From Abyssogena phaseoliformis symbiont OG214 (GTDB lineage: Bacteria > Pseudomonadota > Gammaproteobacteria > PS1 > Pseudothioglobaceae): 64,000 nt of DNA. Shown piece by piece: positions 54,976 to 64,000 of this stretch. The first letter of the stretch is position 1. Each line of letters opens with the position of its first letter. The notes beneath the pieces were generated by a model. That model was not told the origin of the DNA. It made no database searches and saw only the letters and a list, made by a program, of their open reading frames with translations. Made by a program: the position numbers and the translations under genes. The DNA lies in contig NZ_AP012977.1 of the NCBI RefSeq assembly GCF_016592595.1, positions 1,054,001-1,118,000 of the forward strand, written 5' to 3'.

Positions 54976-55697
54976 GTTGACACTGTATCAATCTCGTTAT
55001 ATTTGGTTAAATCAATTTGCAAAGGGGTGACTGATACATAATGATTGGCAATAGCATGGAAGTCTGTCCCTACGCCATTATCAACCTCTTTACCATTTTC
55101 ACCAATCCAATAAAGGCTTGGGTCGTCTTTATCAGTAACACTTTGCTCCGACATATGACGCTTTCCTAAGCGTGTTGTTTGAAATCCTTTAATATCTCTA
55201 AAAGGCACATCTGGCACATTAACATTCAACACAGTATCGTGTGACAACTGAGCATGAGATATTTGACTAATCAGTTGCTTAGCAACCATGCCCGCTGTTT
55301 CAAAATTATGACCTTCCCGGCTTGCCAGTGATATTGCCACCGATGGTAAGCCTAAAAATCGTCCTTCTATCGCACCAGCAACGGTACCTGAATAAATCAC
55401 ATCATCACCTAAATTAGCACCAAAGTTAATACCTGTTACTACCAAATCAATTTTTTCATTTAAGAAGCCACATAGGGCCAAATGCACACAATCACTTGGC
55501 GTTGCGTCAATGCTATAAATATTATTTGATATTTGAATTGGCCTTAAAGGTTTATCAAGTGTAAGCGAACTACTGGCAGCTGATTTATTTTCACTGGGTG
55601 CAACCACGATAACGTCATGCTCCCGCGCTAAAGATTGGGCGAGTTGCACAATACCTGGAGCTTGATAGCCATCATCATTGCTAATTAAAATCTTCAT
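54954..55697 (-). CDS. surE: 5'/3'-nucleotidase SurE
   Basis: SurE hydrolyses nucleoside monophosphates and helps stationary-phase survival. The 247-residue protein begins MKILISNDDGYQAPG, which holds the metal-binding Asp-Asp, and has the VAPSENKSAAS segment, TPSDCVHLAL and VTGINFGANLGDDVIYSGTV, all family hallmarks. It lies 24 bases after clpA on the same strand. Its usual partners pcm and nlpD are not adjacent. Confidence 0.95.
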   Translation of the reverse strand: MKILISNDDGYQAPGIVQLAQSLAREHDVIVVAPSENKSAASSSLTLDKPLRPIQISNNIYSIDATPSDCVHLALCGFLNEKIDLVVTGINFGANLGDDVIYSGTVAGAIEGRFLGLPSVAISLASREGHNFETAGMVAKQLISQISHAQLSHDTVLNVNVPDVPFRDIKGFQTTRLGKRHMSEQSVTDKDDPSLYWIGENGKEVDNGVGTDFHAIANHYVSVTPLQIDLTKYNEIDTVSTWLNQLK

Positions 55698-55721
55698 CTT
55701 TAAATTAGAAAATATTTTGCA

Positions 55722-57944
55722 TCACGATTGTATTGCAAGGATAATTTTATCTTTTTTAACACCAACTTTCACCAATCCACCATTGATTAATTTACCAAAT
55801 AATAACTCATCTGCTAGTGGTTTACGAACTTCTTTTTCAATCAGGCGCGCCATAGGTCGTGCACCCATCTTAGCATCATAACCATGCTTTGCAAACCATT
55901 TTCGAGCGGTGTCAGATACAATTAGCGAAACCTGTTTATTTTCTAATGCTTCTTCCAATTCAAATAAGAATTTGTTCACCACGTAAACAATAGTTTGCTC
56001 GTTAAGTGCATTAAAATAAATAACCTCTGATAGGCGGTTTCTAAATTCTGGTGTGAATAATTTCTTCAATTCAGTTTCATAATCCAACGAGTGATCTTGT
56101 TCACTAAATCCAATTGACGTACGTTGAATACTTTGTGCGCCAGCATTTGATGTCATTACCAAAATTACATTTCTAAAGTCAACCTCTCGACCATTGGCAT
56201 CAGTCATCTTGCCGTTATCCATAACTTGTAGCAATAAATTAAAGATATCAGGATGAGCCCTCTCAATTTCATCAAGCAATAACACAGCATACGGACTGGC
56301 ATTAACTGCTTCAGTCAGCAAGCCACCTTCATCATAACCCACATAGCCTGGTGGTGAACCAATGAGCTTTGAAATTGAGTGACGTTCTCCGTACTCACTC
56401 ATATCAAAACGTAACAACTTAACCCCCATAATTCGAGCCAGTTGCTTGCAAATTTCTGTTTTACCCACGCCTGTTGGGCCTGCAAATAAGAATGATCCCA
56501 TCGGCTTATCAGTTTGTGCCAAACCTGAACGTGATAATTTAATCGCTGTGGATAAACTACTTAGTGCACGATCTTGCCCAAACACACCCAATTTAAGTTC
56601 TGATTCTAAGTTTTTAAGTAAAGATTTGTCATTATTAGTCACTTGTTTAGATGGAATACGTGCTAATTTGGCAATAATATTTTCAATATCACCCACGCCA
56701 ATATTAATCTTACGTTTTGGTTTAGGCTGAATCTGCTGATAAGCACCTGCTTCGTCAATCACATCAATGGCTTTATCTGGCAAGCGACGATCATGCATAT
56801 AACGATGGGACAACTCAGCAGCAGAGCTTAATGCCGCCGCTGAATATTTAACCTTATGATGTTTTTGGTAATATTTTTTAAGGCCTTGCAAAATTTTGAC
56901 CGTATCTGCTACCGAAGGCTCATCAATATCAATTTTTTGAAAACGACGCGACAACGCATGATCTTTTTCAAACACTTTTCGATATTCTTCATAAGTAGTT
57001 GAACCCATACACCTAAGAGTGCCATCAGCCAATGCAGGTTTTAATAAATTAGAAGCGTCTAATGAGCCGCCAGAAACACTACCTGCACCAATTAATGTGT
57101 GAATTTCATCAATAAACAAAATAGCTTGCGGGATTTTTTCCAAATCTGTTAATACTGCTTTAAGGCGTTTCTCAAAATCACCTCTATATTTTGTACCCGC
57201 AATAAGCACGCCAATATCTAATGAATAAATACTGGCTTTCTTTAAAACCTCTGGTACTTTTCCCTCAACAATTTTCAAGGCGATGCCTTGTGCAATGGCT
57301 GTTTTACCAACGCCAGCAAGACCAACAAATAGCGGATTGTTTTTACGACGCCTAGACAATACTTGCACTGTGCGAACAACCTCCTCCTCTCTACCAAATA
57401 AGGGGTCTATTTGCCCAGATTTAGCTTTTTCACATAGGTTTATTGTATAAGTTGCCAATGAGGATTGTTTGAATTTTTTCTTGTCTAGTTCAATTTTTGG
57501 CTCACTTGTAATAGATTCTGGCACTCTATTTAAAATGCCTTCCATGGCATCTAGGCGTGAAATATTATTAAGTTTTAGTAAATAAACCGCATGGGACTCC
57601 TTTTCAGAAAAAATACTCACCAGCACATTCATTGCATATACCGTATTTCTTTGTGCAGATTGTGCCTGATAAACACTACGCTGTAAAACACGTTGAAAGC
57701 CTACTGTTGGTACGATATCGACATTAGAATCAAGCGCAATGAGTGGTGTATGCGAATCAATATAGCCTTCTAATTCATTTTGAAATTCATCAATATCAAC
57801 CCGCTTATTTCTTAAAAAAGTGACCACTTCATCAATATTAAGTAGTGCTAAAAGCAAATGCTCAACCGTTATAAATTCCAAACGATTATTACGCGCTTGA
57901 GTCATAACACAATTAATCTCTTGTTGTAATCCTGTTTCAATCAT
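55722..57944 (-). CDS. clpA: ATP-dependent Clp protease ATPase subunit ClpA
   Basis: ClpA unfolds substrates and feeds them to ClpP. The 740 residues include an N-terminal Clp-N double repeat, AAA domain 1 with Walker A GLAGVGKTA at about residues 208-216 and AAA domain 2 with GPTGVGKTE at about 490-498 plus the Walker B LLLDEIERAH. The absence of the coiled-coil middle domain distinguishes it from ClpB. It follows clpS with a 7-base gap, as is standard. Confidence 0.97.
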   Translation of the reverse strand: MIETGLQQEINCVMTQARNNRLEFITVEHLLLALLNIDEVVTFLRNKRVDIDEFQNELEGYIDSHTPLIALDSNVDIVPTVGFQRVLQRSVYQAQSAQRNTVYAMNVLVSIFSEKESHAVYLLKLNNISRLDAMEGILNRVPESITSEPKIELDKKKFKQSSLATYTINLCEKAKSGQIDPLFGREEEVVRTVQVLSRRRKNNPLFVGLAGVGKTAIAQGIALKIVEGKVPEVLKKASIYSLDIGVLIAGTKYRGDFEKRLKAVLTDLEKIPQAILFIDEIHTLIGAGSVSGGSLDASNLLKPALADGTLRCMGSTTYEEYRKVFEKDHALSRRFQKIDIDEPSVADTVKILQGLKKYYQKHHKVKYSAAALSSAAELSHRYMHDRRLPDKAIDVIDEAGAYQQIQPKPKRKINIGVGDIENIIAKLARIPSKQVTNNDKSLLKNLESELKLGVFGQDRALSSLSTAIKLSRSGLAQTDKPMGSFLFAGPTGVGKTEICKQLARIMGVKLLRFDMSEYGERHSISKLIGSPPGYVGYDEGGLLTEAVNASPYAVLLLDEIERAHPDIFNLLLQVMDNGKMTDANGREVDFRNVILVMTSNAGAQSIQRTSIGFSEQDHSLDYETELKKLFTPEFRNRLSEVIYFNALNEQTIVYVVNKFLFELEEALENKQVSLIVSDTARKWFAKHGYDAKMGARPMARLIEKEVRKPLADELLFGKLINGGLVKVGVKKDKIILAIQS

Positions 57945-57951
57945 GGTTTTA

Positions 57952-58251
57952 TTATATCTCCAACTCGCGCAATACGCACATTAATGGTTGTTCATTTTTA
58001 CGTGCAAATTCTATCACCTGTGTTACTTTAGTTTGTGCAATATCATGCGAAAAAATACCACAAATTCCCTCTCCTTCTATGTGAATTTTAAACATAATTG
58101 CTTGAGCTGCCTCTTCACTTTTGGAAAAAAAGTGCACAAGCACATTAATCACAAATTCCATGGTTGTGTAATCATCGTTTAGCAATAATACTTGAAATTT
58201 ATTTGGTTTTTTTAGCTTTGGTTTTGAAGTTTGTGTTAGTATCTTTGTCAT
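57952..58251 (-). CDS. clpS: ClpS, adaptor of ClpA
   Basis: ClpS recognises N-degron substrates and delivers them to ClpAP. The 99-residue protein has the conserved [16 protein letters not shown] (substrate-pocket residues) and the C-terminal [15 protein letters not shown]. Size and pattern match E. coli ClpS (106). The gene starts one base after the lptG stop, so lptG-clpS-clpA-surE looks like one minus-strand unit. Confidence 0.95.
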   Translation of the reverse strand: MTKILTQTSKPKLKKPNKFQVLLLNDDYTTMEFVINVLVHFFSKSEEAAQAIMFKIHIEGEGICGIFSHDIAQTKVTQVIEFARKNEQPLMCVLRELEI

Positions 58252-58252
58252 G

Positions 58253-59335
58253 CTAAGTCGCTGATTTTTTCTTTAACAATGCCCACACAAAAACCAATAC
58301 CACTAATGTTGGTATTGAGGCACTCAAGAAGTGATTATAATCAAATCTAAGTGATAATACACCGCCAATACGCGAGGCTAACTCAAAAAACAAGCTCATC
58401 ATCAAACCTAAGAAAATCTTCTTACCAAGTGATGCATCACGAAGTGAACCAAAAACAAATAGCATTGAAAATAATATCATCGTAATCAAGGTAATGGGCC
58501 TCATAAGACGCTTATACATTTCTACCTCAAAAACATCGGCGGCAAGATGATTAATTGTTAAAAAACGTATTTGTTGATAAAGATGCCAAGTGGATAGTTC
58601 ACGCGGGTCTTTTTTAAGGCTTTCTATCAGTTTTTGATTAAACGACACTTGGACACTGTATTTCTCAAGATTATTTTCAGAAAACGTTGTCAACTGACCA
58701 TTCTTACCTAACTGATAATGGATTGACTGACCAAGCTCTAAATTATCCCCATTGAAAATAGCACTATCAGAATGCGTTATAGAATCTAATCTATTTGATT
58801 CTCGCAACTTAATAAGAGTGACGTCTTGAAATGATTTACCATTAAAATTCTTTTTAACATGAATAAAAAGTCCACTATCTTTAAGCCAAAAACCTTGTTG
58901 ATTCTTAAATGTCATATTTTGTCCTAACGCACTAGCGCGCGAACCTTCTGCATACTCGGTGGTTATTGGTGCAATCAATTCACCTATAAAAATAACAATC
59001 GCAATAAACATAAGCGCAGTTCTAACAACAATATGTGAAATTTGCATAATTGAAACACCTGAACTTCTAATAACAACCAGCTGAGATGTAGACGCTAAAT
59101 GACCCAATGCCAAAAGCGAGCCTAATAAAATAATCACCGATGAGTGCGAATACATAACTGCAGGAATATCTGAGATTACATATTTTGTTGCTTCAAATAC
59201 CGTGTAATCAGCTTGCCCTATAAATTTAACCTCTTCAAGAAAGTTAAAAAATGCATAAATACCTAACCAAACTAACATAACAGCTAATGTGTAAAAGGCC
59301 ATGGTTTTAACAATGTAGCGGTCTAAAATTTTCAT
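58253..59335 (-). CDS. lptG: LPS export ABC transporter permease LptG
   Basis: LptG with LptF forms the inner-membrane permease that extracts LPS and passes it to LptC. The 360-residue protein begins [19 protein letters not shown], has six helices in two groups of three and a periplasmic beta-jellyroll domain between (about residues 130-270), including [10 protein letters not shown]. LptF, usually upstream, is not adjacent here. LptG rather than LptF is inferred from the N-terminus. It is divergent from guaA, with 45 bases between. Confidence 0.9.
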   Translation of the reverse strand: MKILDRYIVKTMAFYTLAVMLVWLGIYAFFNFLEEVKFIGQADYTVFEATKYVISDIPAVMYSHSSVIILLGSLLALGHLASTSQLVVIRSSGVSIMQISHIVVRTALMFIAIVIFIGELIAPITTEYAEGSRASALGQNMTFKNQQGFWLKDSGLFIHVKKNFNGKSFQDVTLIKLRESNRLDSITHSDSAIFNGDNLELGQSIHYQLGKNGQLTTFSENNLEKYSVQVSFNQKLIESLKKDPRELSTWHLYQQIRFLTINHLAADVFEVEMYKRLMRPITLITMILFSMLFVFGSLRDASLGKKIFLGLMMSLFFELASRIGGVLSLRFDYNHFLSASIPTLVVLVFVWALLKKKSAT

Positions 59336-59380
59336 TAAAATATGAGTCTTAAAATAGAATTATTTAACTTTGGCACCATG

Positions 59381-60955
59381 ATGAAAAATATTCACCTTGA
59401 TAAAATCATTATTCTTGATTTCGGCTCTCAATATACCCAACTTATTGCTCGCCGTGTGCGTGAAATTGGTGTTTATTGTGAATTATTTCCCTATGATGTA
59501 GATAGTGCTTTTATTAAAAATTTTAATCCTAAAGGCATCATCCTCTCAGGTGGGCCTGACACCGTAACACTTGATAATGCTGCTAGAGCACCAAGTATTA
59601 TATTTGATCTTAATGTGCCAATACTGGGCATTTGTTATGGCATGCAAACCATGGCCATACAGCTTGGTGGCCGTGCTACTTCGGCCGACAAGCATGAGTA
59701 CGGTTTTGCTAAAGTTCGTGCCCGCAATCACTCACCACTACTTAGTGATATTAGTGACGAAATTAATCACGAAGGTCATGGTTTATTAGATGTATGGATG
59801 AGTCATGGCATTGAGGTAGAGCAATTACCAGATGGATTTAAACTGATTGCCTCTACAGACAACTGTGATATAGCTGGATTTGCCAATGTGGAAAAGCATT
59901 ATTACGGCTTGCAATTTCATCCAGAAGTGACTCATACTAAACAGGGAAAACATATTCTAGATCGTTTTATTAGTGGCATTTGTCAATGCGAAAAAAACTG
60001 GACCACGGATAATATCATCACTGAGTTAGTACAAAATCTTAAGAACCAAATTGGTGATAGCAATGTATTACTTGGACTTTCAGGAGGTGTTGACTCATCA
60101 GTCGTAGCTGTGTTATTACACCAAGCTATCGGCAAACAACTCACCTGTGTGTTTGTTGATAATGGTCTTTTACGCTTAAATGAAAGTGATGAAGTCATGC
60201 AAGCCTTTGCGCAAAATATGGGTGTGATAGTTATCCGCACTGATGCACAACAAAAATTCTATGATGCGCTGGCTGACGAAGCCGATCCTGAGAAAAAACG
60301 CAAAATTATCGGTCATACCTTTATCGAAGTATTTGAAGAAGAGGCTAAAAAACTCAACAATATTCAATTTCTAGCCCAAGGCACAATTTATCCTGATGTG
60401 ATTGAATCGGCAGGCGCTAAATCAGGCAAAGCCAAAGTAATTAAATCACATCACAATGTAGGTGGATTGCCAGAAGATTTAAAGTTTAAACTGGTAGAGC
60501 CCTTGAAAGAATTATTTAAAGACGAGGTTCGTCAAATCGGTGTAAAACTTGGCATTTCAGCACACATGCTGTATCGCCACCCCTTTCCAGGCCCTGGGCT
60601 AGGTGTGCGCATTTTAGGCCAAGTCAAACAAGAATATGCTGATATTCTCAGACAAGCCGATGCCATCTTTATGGATGAATTGCATAAAAACGATTTATAT
60701 GACACAGTCAACCAAGCCTTTGCTGTATTTTTACCCATTAAATCAGTCGGTGTTACAGGTGATGAGCGTCGTTATGACTACGTTATTGCACTACGTGCTG
60801 TTGAAACCATTGACTTTATGACAGCTCGCTGGGCAAGATTACCGTATGATTTTCTAGATTTGGTGTCTAATCGAATCATGAATGAAATCTCTCGTATTTC
60901 ACGTGTTGTTTATGATGTTTCTGGTAAGCCACCAGCAACCATTGAATGGGAGTAA
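59381..60955 (+). CDS. guaA: GMP synthase (glutamine-hydrolysing)
   Basis: GuaA converts XMP to GMP. The class I amidotransferase domain has GICYGMQ (nucleophile Cys) and the FHPEV motif; the ATP-pyrophosphatase domain has LSGGVDSSV at about residues 227-235; a dimerisation domain follows and the end is PPATIEWE. From ATG 59381 the protein is 524 residues (E. coli 525) beginning [20 protein letters not shown]; an in-frame upstream start at 59342 would add 13 unsupported residues. guaB is not in the window. It overlaps tadA by 10 bases. Confidence 0.96.
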   Translation: MKNIHLDKIIILDFGSQYTQLIARRVREIGVYCELFPYDVDSAFIKNFNPKGIILSGGPDTVTLDNAARAPSIIFDLNVPILGICYGMQTMAIQLGGRATSADKHEYGFAKVRARNHSPLLSDISDEINHEGHGLLDVWMSHGIEVEQLPDGFKLIASTDNCDIAGFANVEKHYYGLQFHPEVTHTKQGKHILDRFISGICQCEKNWTTDNIITELVQNLKNQIGDSNVLLGLSGGVDSSVVAVLLHQAIGKQLTCVFVDNGLLRLNESDEVMQAFAQNMGVIVIRTDAQQKFYDALADEADPEKKRKIIGHTFIEVFEEEAKKLNNIQFLAQGTIYPDVIESAGAKSGKAKVIKSHHNVGGLPEDLKFKLVEPLKELFKDEVRQIGVKLGISAHMLYRHPFPGPGLGVRILGQVKQEYADILRQADAIFMDELHKNDLYDTVNQAFAVFLPIKSVGVTGDERRYDYVIALRAVETIDFMTARWARLPYDFLDLVSNRIMNEISRISRVVYDVSGKPPATIEWE

Positions 60956-61419
60956 ATCCCTTAATTGATAAAAAGTGGATGGCGCTTGCCATTGAACAAG
61001 CCAAACAAGCACAAGAGGTAGGTGAAGTGCCTGTTGGTGCAATTTTGATGCAAAATAATCAACTAATTAGCAGTGCACACAATCAACCCATCTCAAACAA
61101 TGACCCAACTGCACATGCAGAAATACAGTTATTACGCGCTGCAGGTAAACAATTAAACAACTATCGACTGTCTGACACAGTCTTATATGTCACTTTAGAG
61201 CCTTGCGTTATGTGTCTAGGTGCTATGATTCATGCACGAATATCACGTGTAGTATTTGGTGCTTATGATCAAAAATCAGGAGTTTGTGGGTCGTGTATAG
61301 ATTTACCAAACAGTCAGTGTTTTAACCATTCAATTAATATTCAAGGTGGTATTCTGGCTAACCAATGCAAAGAGCTGTTGCAGCAATTTTTTAAAAATAA
61401 ACGGAAAAATAACCATTAA
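60946..61419 (+). CDS. tadA: tRNA-specific adenosine deaminase TadA
   Basis: TadA deaminates A34 of tRNA-Arg(ACG) to inosine. The 157-residue protein has the zinc motifs HAEIQLL (with catalytic Glu) and PCVMC, the NDPTAHAE segment and the family's [12 protein letters not shown]. The start at 60,946 overlaps guaA; an internal ATG 11 codons later (60,979) is an alternative. It converges on fabG with a 14-base gap. Confidence 0.95.
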   Translation: MGVNPLIDKKWMALAIEQAKQAQEVGEVPVGAILMQNNQLISSAHNQPISNNDPTAHAEIQLLRAAGKQLNNYRLSDTVLYVTLEPCVMCLGAMIHARISRVVFGAYDQKSGVCGSCIDLPNSQCFNHSINIQGGILANQCKELLQQFFKNKRKNNH

Positions 61420-61433
61420 AAATAACCTAAATT

Positions 61434-62180
61434 TTAGACTGTGTACATGCCGCCATTTACATGCAATGTCTGTGCTGTGATATAGGCACCATCATCACCT
61501 GCTAAAAATAATACTGCATTAGCAACTTCATCAACTGTGCCTAAACGATTCATTGGAATTTGCTGGGATAAGGCTATTCTTTGTTCTTCAGGTAGTGCAT
61601 TGGTCATATCTGTTTCAATAAAACCAGGAGCAACTGCATTAACGGTAATACCACGAGAACCCACTTCACGAGCCAATGACTTGGTAAAGCCCATGATACC
61701 TGCCTTGGCAGCAGCATAGTTAGTTTGACCTGCATTACCCATAGCGCCCACAACAGAAGCAATAGAAATAATACGACCTGCTTTTTTCTTCATCATACCA
61801 CGCAATACAGCTTTTGACATTTTATAAACAGAAGTCAAGTTAGTACTCATAATATCATCCCATTCATCTTCTTTCATACGCATGAGTAGATTATCACGGG
61901 TAATACCTGCATTATTAACTAAGATATCAATAGCACCATAAGTGTCAACAATAGACTTTATTACCCCAGCAATTTGATTATTATTAGTCACATTAAGTGT
62001 CATGCCTACACCTGTCATCCCATTGTCTTTTAATGTGGTACTAATTGCACTTGCGCCTTTATCGCTAGTTGCTGTGCCAATGACGGTTACACCTGCTGCA
62101 CCTAAAACCAAAGCAATTGCTTGGCCAATACCGCGACTTGCACCTGTTACTAATACGATCTTTCCTTTCAAATTGTTCAT
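61434..62180 (-). CDS. fabG: 3-oxoacyl-ACP reductase FabG
   Basis: FabG reduces 3-ketoacyl-ACP with NADPH in fatty acid elongation. The 248-residue SDR has the cofactor motif VTGASRGIGQAIA at about residues 10-22, NNAGITRD, and the catalytic Ser and Tyr-Lys in SIASVVG and YAAAKAG. Its start overlaps the fabD stop as ATGA. The usual next gene, acpP, is absent here; tadA lies convergently instead. Confidence 0.96.
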   Translation of the reverse strand: MNNLKGKIVLVTGASRGIGQAIALVLGAAGVTVIGTATSDKGASAISTTLKDNGMTGVGMTLNVTNNNQIAGVIKSIVDTYGAIDILVNNAGITRDNLLMRMKEDEWDDIMSTNLTSVYKMSKAVLRGMMKKKAGRIISIASVVGAMGNAGQTNYAAAKAGIMGFTKSLAREVGSRGITVNAVAPGFIETDMTNALPEEQRIALSQQIPMNRLGTVDEVANAVLFLAGDDGAYITAQTLHVNGGMYTV

Positions 62181-63109
62181 GATAAGATATCCTCTAAAGT
62201 TGTTTCTATGCTGGCTGAATCTAATATAGCATTAGTCGTTAATGATTTTTCAATTCTTCTTGTTAAGCCTGTAAGCACCTTGCCCGGGCCAGATTCAATT
62301 AATTTTTCAACGCCCATATTATGCATCGCCTGAACGGTGCTTGTCCATAATACTGGTTTATGTAGTTGTGCGACTAATTTGGCTTTTATATCATCAACAT
62401 CAGTTGCTTTAAGTGCATCAAAGTTATGTAGTACGTCAACATTACTTTGATTAAATTGAACGACATCTACAGCGTTTTTAAACTCCATTGCTGCATCATT
62501 CATCAGTGAACAATGTGATGGTACACTCACTGGTAATATCACCGCACGCTTAGCACCTTCAGTTTTTATCAATTGACAAGTGGCTTCTACAGCCTCTTTA
62601 TTGCCTGCAATAACCACCTGCCCTAATGAATTAAAGTTAACTGCTTCAACAATGCCCCAACCTGAATAATCTGCACATAATTTAACCACAGCACTATCCT
62701 CTAAGCCCAAAATAGCCGCCATTGCACCCACTCCTTCAGGCACTGCTGATTGCATCAATTCTGCGCGCTTTCTAACCAGCTTAATGCCATCACTAAATCC
62801 CAAAGCACCCGATGCTACTAATGCCGTATATTCGCCTAAACTATGACCTGCCATGCAAACAGGTGATAAATCATGTTGATGGGTAAGTGCCAAATAAGTT
62901 GCATAACCTGCGGCCAATATAGCTGGTTGGGTATTTTGTGTTTGATTAAGGGCATCTTGGTCTTGTTGTGTTAATGCCCAAAGATCAAAGCCCAACGTGT
63001 CACTTGCCTCAGTAAATGTTTCTTTTACAATGGGATAATGATTAGCAAGTTCTGACAACATGCCCAAAGATTGTGATCCCTGACCTGGGAATATGATGGC
63101 GTATTTCAT
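62177..63109 (-). CDS. fabD: Malonyl-CoA-ACP transacylase FabD
   Basis: FabD loads malonyl groups onto acyl carrier protein. The 310-residue protein has the N-terminal FPGQGSQSLGML, the nucleophile motif GHSLGEYTAL at about residues 89-98 and the PVSVPSHCSLM segment with the catalytic His. Length matches E. coli (309). fabH is not upstream; the next gene in that direction is rpmA behind a terminator. Confidence 0.96.
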   Translation of the reverse strand: MKYAIIFPGQGSQSLGMLSELANHYPIVKETFTEASDTLGFDLWALTQQDQDALNQTQNTQPAILAAGYATYLALTHQHDLSPVCMAGHSLGEYTALVASGALGFSDGIKLVRKRAELMQSAVPEGVGAMAAILGLEDSAVVKLCADYSGWGIVEAVNFNSLGQVVIAGNKEAVEATCQLIKTEGAKRAVILPVSVPSHCSLMNDAAMEFKNAVDVVQFNQSNVDVLHNFDALKATDVDDIKAKLVAQLHKPVLWTSTVQAMHNMGVEKLIESGPGKVLTGLTRRIEKSLTTNAILDSASIETTLEDILS

Positions 63110-63149
63110 AAAATTTTAAACAAACGAAATAGCCATATTTTAATTAATA

Positions 63150-63174
63150 AAAAAGCGCTTGAAAAGCGCTTTTT
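63150..63174 (-). terminator. Terminator after rplU-rpmA
   Basis: AAAAAGCGCTT (63150-63160) and AAGCGCTTTTT (63164-63174) form a perfect 11-bp stem with a three-base loop, with T-tracts on both sides. It lies 24 bases after the rpmA stop on the minus strand. Confidence 0.9.
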
Positions 63175-63197
63175 AAAAATAATATTGATGCTTAAAA

Positions 63198-63455
63198 TTA
63201 TGCAATTTCAATCGAAACATATTGGCGCATAAATTTACCTTTTTTAGCAAAGACAACTCTGCCATCCATTGTGGCAAATAATGTGTCGTCCTTACCCTTG
63301 CGAACGTTAGTACCCGGATGAAATTTAGTACCTCTTTGACGTACTAAAATATTACCAGCTAATACAGCTTGACCGCCAAATCTTTTAACACCTAGACGTT
63401 TTGATACGGAGTCTCTATCGTTATTAGTACTACCACCTGCTTTTTTATGTGCCAT
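63198..63455 (-). CDS. rpmA: 50S ribosomal protein L27
   Basis: L27 reaches the peptidyl-transferase centre. The 85-residue protein begins [20 protein letters not shown] and has [20 protein letters not shown] and FHPGTNV, as expected. It has a full-length N-terminus without the Firmicutes-type prepeptide. It follows rplU with an 11-base gap, and a terminator follows. Confidence 0.98.
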   Translation of the reverse strand: MAHKKAGGSTNNDRDSVSKRLGVKRFGGQAVLAGNILVRQRGTKFHPGTNVRKGKDDTLFATMDGRVVFAKKGKFMRQYVSIEIA

Positions 63456-63466
63456 AAATTACTCCT

Positions 63467-63778
63467 TTATGCCTTAATTTTAACAATTTCAATTTCAGTA
63501 AACAACTGGCGATGACCTTGTTGTTTCATTGAATGTTTACGACGACGGAATTTAAGAATATGTACTTTTTTTCCTTTGCCTTGTGAAATAATTTTCGCCT
63601 CAACAGTCGCTTTAGGTACAAAAGGTGTGCCCACTTGAACATTGTCGCCATCGGCAACCATTAATACTTCTTCAAAAGTGACTGTCTTGCCTGGCTCAAC
63701 TTCTAATTTTTCAATCTTTAAAGTTGTGCCTTGCTCAACTCTAAATTGTTGACCACCTGTCTTGATAACTGCGTACAT
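63467..63778 (-). CDS. rplU: 50S ribosomal protein L21
   Basis: L21 is a small beta-barrel protein of the large subunit. The 103-residue sequence begins MYAVIKTGGQQFRVEQGTTL and contains the VEPGKTVTF segment and the basic HILKFRRRKHSMKQQGHRQ tail. It is the first gene of the rplU-rpmA unit, behind a good promoter. obgE, often third in this operon, does not follow. Confidence 0.98.
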   Translation of the reverse strand: MYAVIKTGGQQFRVEQGTTLKIEKLEVEPGKTVTFEEVLMVADGDNVQVGTPFVPKATVEAKIISQGKGKKVHILKFRRRKHSMKQQGHRQLFTEIEIVKIKA

Positions 63779-63815
63779 AACTAATCCTAAATATGCTCGG
63801 CTAAAAAAGGACGTA

Positions 63816-63843
63816 ATTATACTTGAACGTTTAGGTTTGTAAA
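63816..63843 (-). promoter_or_regulatory. Sigma-70-type promoter of rplU-rpmA
   Basis: On the minus strand TTTACA (63838-63843) and TATAAT (63816-63821) are separated by 16 bases and point at rplU, whose ATG is 38 bases beyond. It is the best-formed promoter in the window. Confidence 0.8.
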
Positions 63844-63866
63844 GTTTGTTTAATGAAATTCTAACG

Positions 63867-63872
63867 TATAAT
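63867..63872 (+). promoter_or_regulatory. -10 element upstream of the cyclophilin gene
   Basis: TATAAT 30 bases before the ATG, in the gap shared with the divergent rplU promoter. A TTTGTT at 63845-63850 (16-base spacing) is a mediocre -35. Confidence 0.45.
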
Positions 63873-63902
63873 TACATTTTTTCTTCAAATGGATTTCAAT
63901 AC

Positions 63903-64000
63903 ATGATTATTTTTGAAACCAACATGGGCAATATTCACATTCACGTTGACACTAAAAACGCACCGACCAACGCGCAAAACTTTATTGATTACGTAAATGA
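63903..64000 (+). CDS. Peptidyl-prolyl cis-trans isomerase, cyclophilin type, partial
   Basis: Only the first 32 codons are in the window. The peptide opens MIIFETNMGNIHIHVDTKNA and continues PTNAQNFIDYV, matching the start of PpiB-like cytoplasmic cyclophilins, which catalyse prolyl isomerisation. There is no signal peptide, so a cytoplasmic form is likely. The remaining domain lies beyond the right edge. Confidence 0.85.
   Translation, partial: MIIFETNMGNIHIHVDTKNAPTNAQNFIDYVN

Noticed and set aside
1-64000. tRNA, rRNA, CRISPR or intact insertion sequences
   Set aside because: I looked through the gaps and saw no cloverleaf-like sequence, rRNA segment, spaced direct repeats or transposase; a covariance-model search would be decisive for short RNAs.

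Overview
The window is AT-rich and reads as the chromosome of a sulfur-oxidising gammaproteobacterium of the SUP05 / Thioglobaceae type (free-living Thioglobus, or the thiotrophic symbionts of vesicomyid clams and Bathymodiolus mussels). The main support is an uninterrupted reverse-type dissimilatory sulfite reductase cluster, dsrABEFHCMKLJOPNR, with gammaproteobacterial-style housekeeping operons around it. The many broken genes (a multidomain cell-wall hydrolase, surface proteins, several LPS/O-antigen genes, an rnm-like phosphoesterase) sit beside intact core genes. That pattern fits a host-associated lineage losing dispensable functions, but the lifestyle is an inference and no species can be named from this sequence alone.

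Layout. 1-1.5 kb: a partial HTH-like gene, hemD and a small unknown gene (minus). 1.6-4.2 kb: yrbG, tsaE and an amidase (plus). 4.2-16.7 kb: the dsr operon on the minus strand, from a TATAAT-type promoter near 16.73 kb down to dsrR, with a hairpin-plus-U-tract between dsrC and dsrM. 16.8-18.4 kb: gltD and an overlapping 43-residue membrane peptide gene. 18.5-19.8 kb: rplS with a strong terminator, then xerD. 19.9-21.8 kb: a wrecked peptidoglycan hydrolase (signal peptide, PG-binding, CHAP-like, M15 peptidase) followed by a decayed 3' half of greA. 21.8-28.7 kb: a CDP-alcohol phosphotransferase / nucleotidyltransferase pair, intact greA, carB, mlaA and carA.

28.8-33.7 kb: an HMA-domain gene overlapping thiS, a 2.2-kb stretch of broken lipoprotein and surface-protein genes, a PP-loop thiolase-like gene and prmA. 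33.9-38.3 kb: a second DsrC-family gene, alaS, yciO and an rnm-like gene with one in-frame stop. 38.4-42.3 kb: glmS-pgi-galU, supplying amino-sugar and UDP-glucose precursors. 42.3-55.0 kb: a surface-polysaccharide region in which intact glycosyltransferases and glnS alternate with broken manC/capD, GT25, methyltransferase, two O-antigen-ligase-like genes and a phosphoethanolamine-transferase-like gene. 55.0-64.0 kb: surE, clpA, clpS, lptG; guaA and tadA; fabG and fabD; rpmA and rplU; and the start of a cyclophilin.

How it works together. DsrEFH and DsrC relay sulfane sulfur to the DsrAB sulfite reductase acting in the oxidative direction; DsrL is thought to supply NAD(P)-linked electron exchange; DsrMKJOP links DsrC redox chemistry to the quinone pool; DsrN and DsrR support siroheme amidation and expression/maturation. 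The rest is core metabolism and envelope assembly. I saw no rRNA, tRNA, CRISPR array or intact transposase. The best leads are the greA duplication flanking a two-gene CDP-alcohol module, mlaA lying inside carAB and lacking a lipobox, the dsrC/dsrM attenuator-like hairpin with an inverted repeat at the dsr promoter, and the small peptide gene coupled to gltD.
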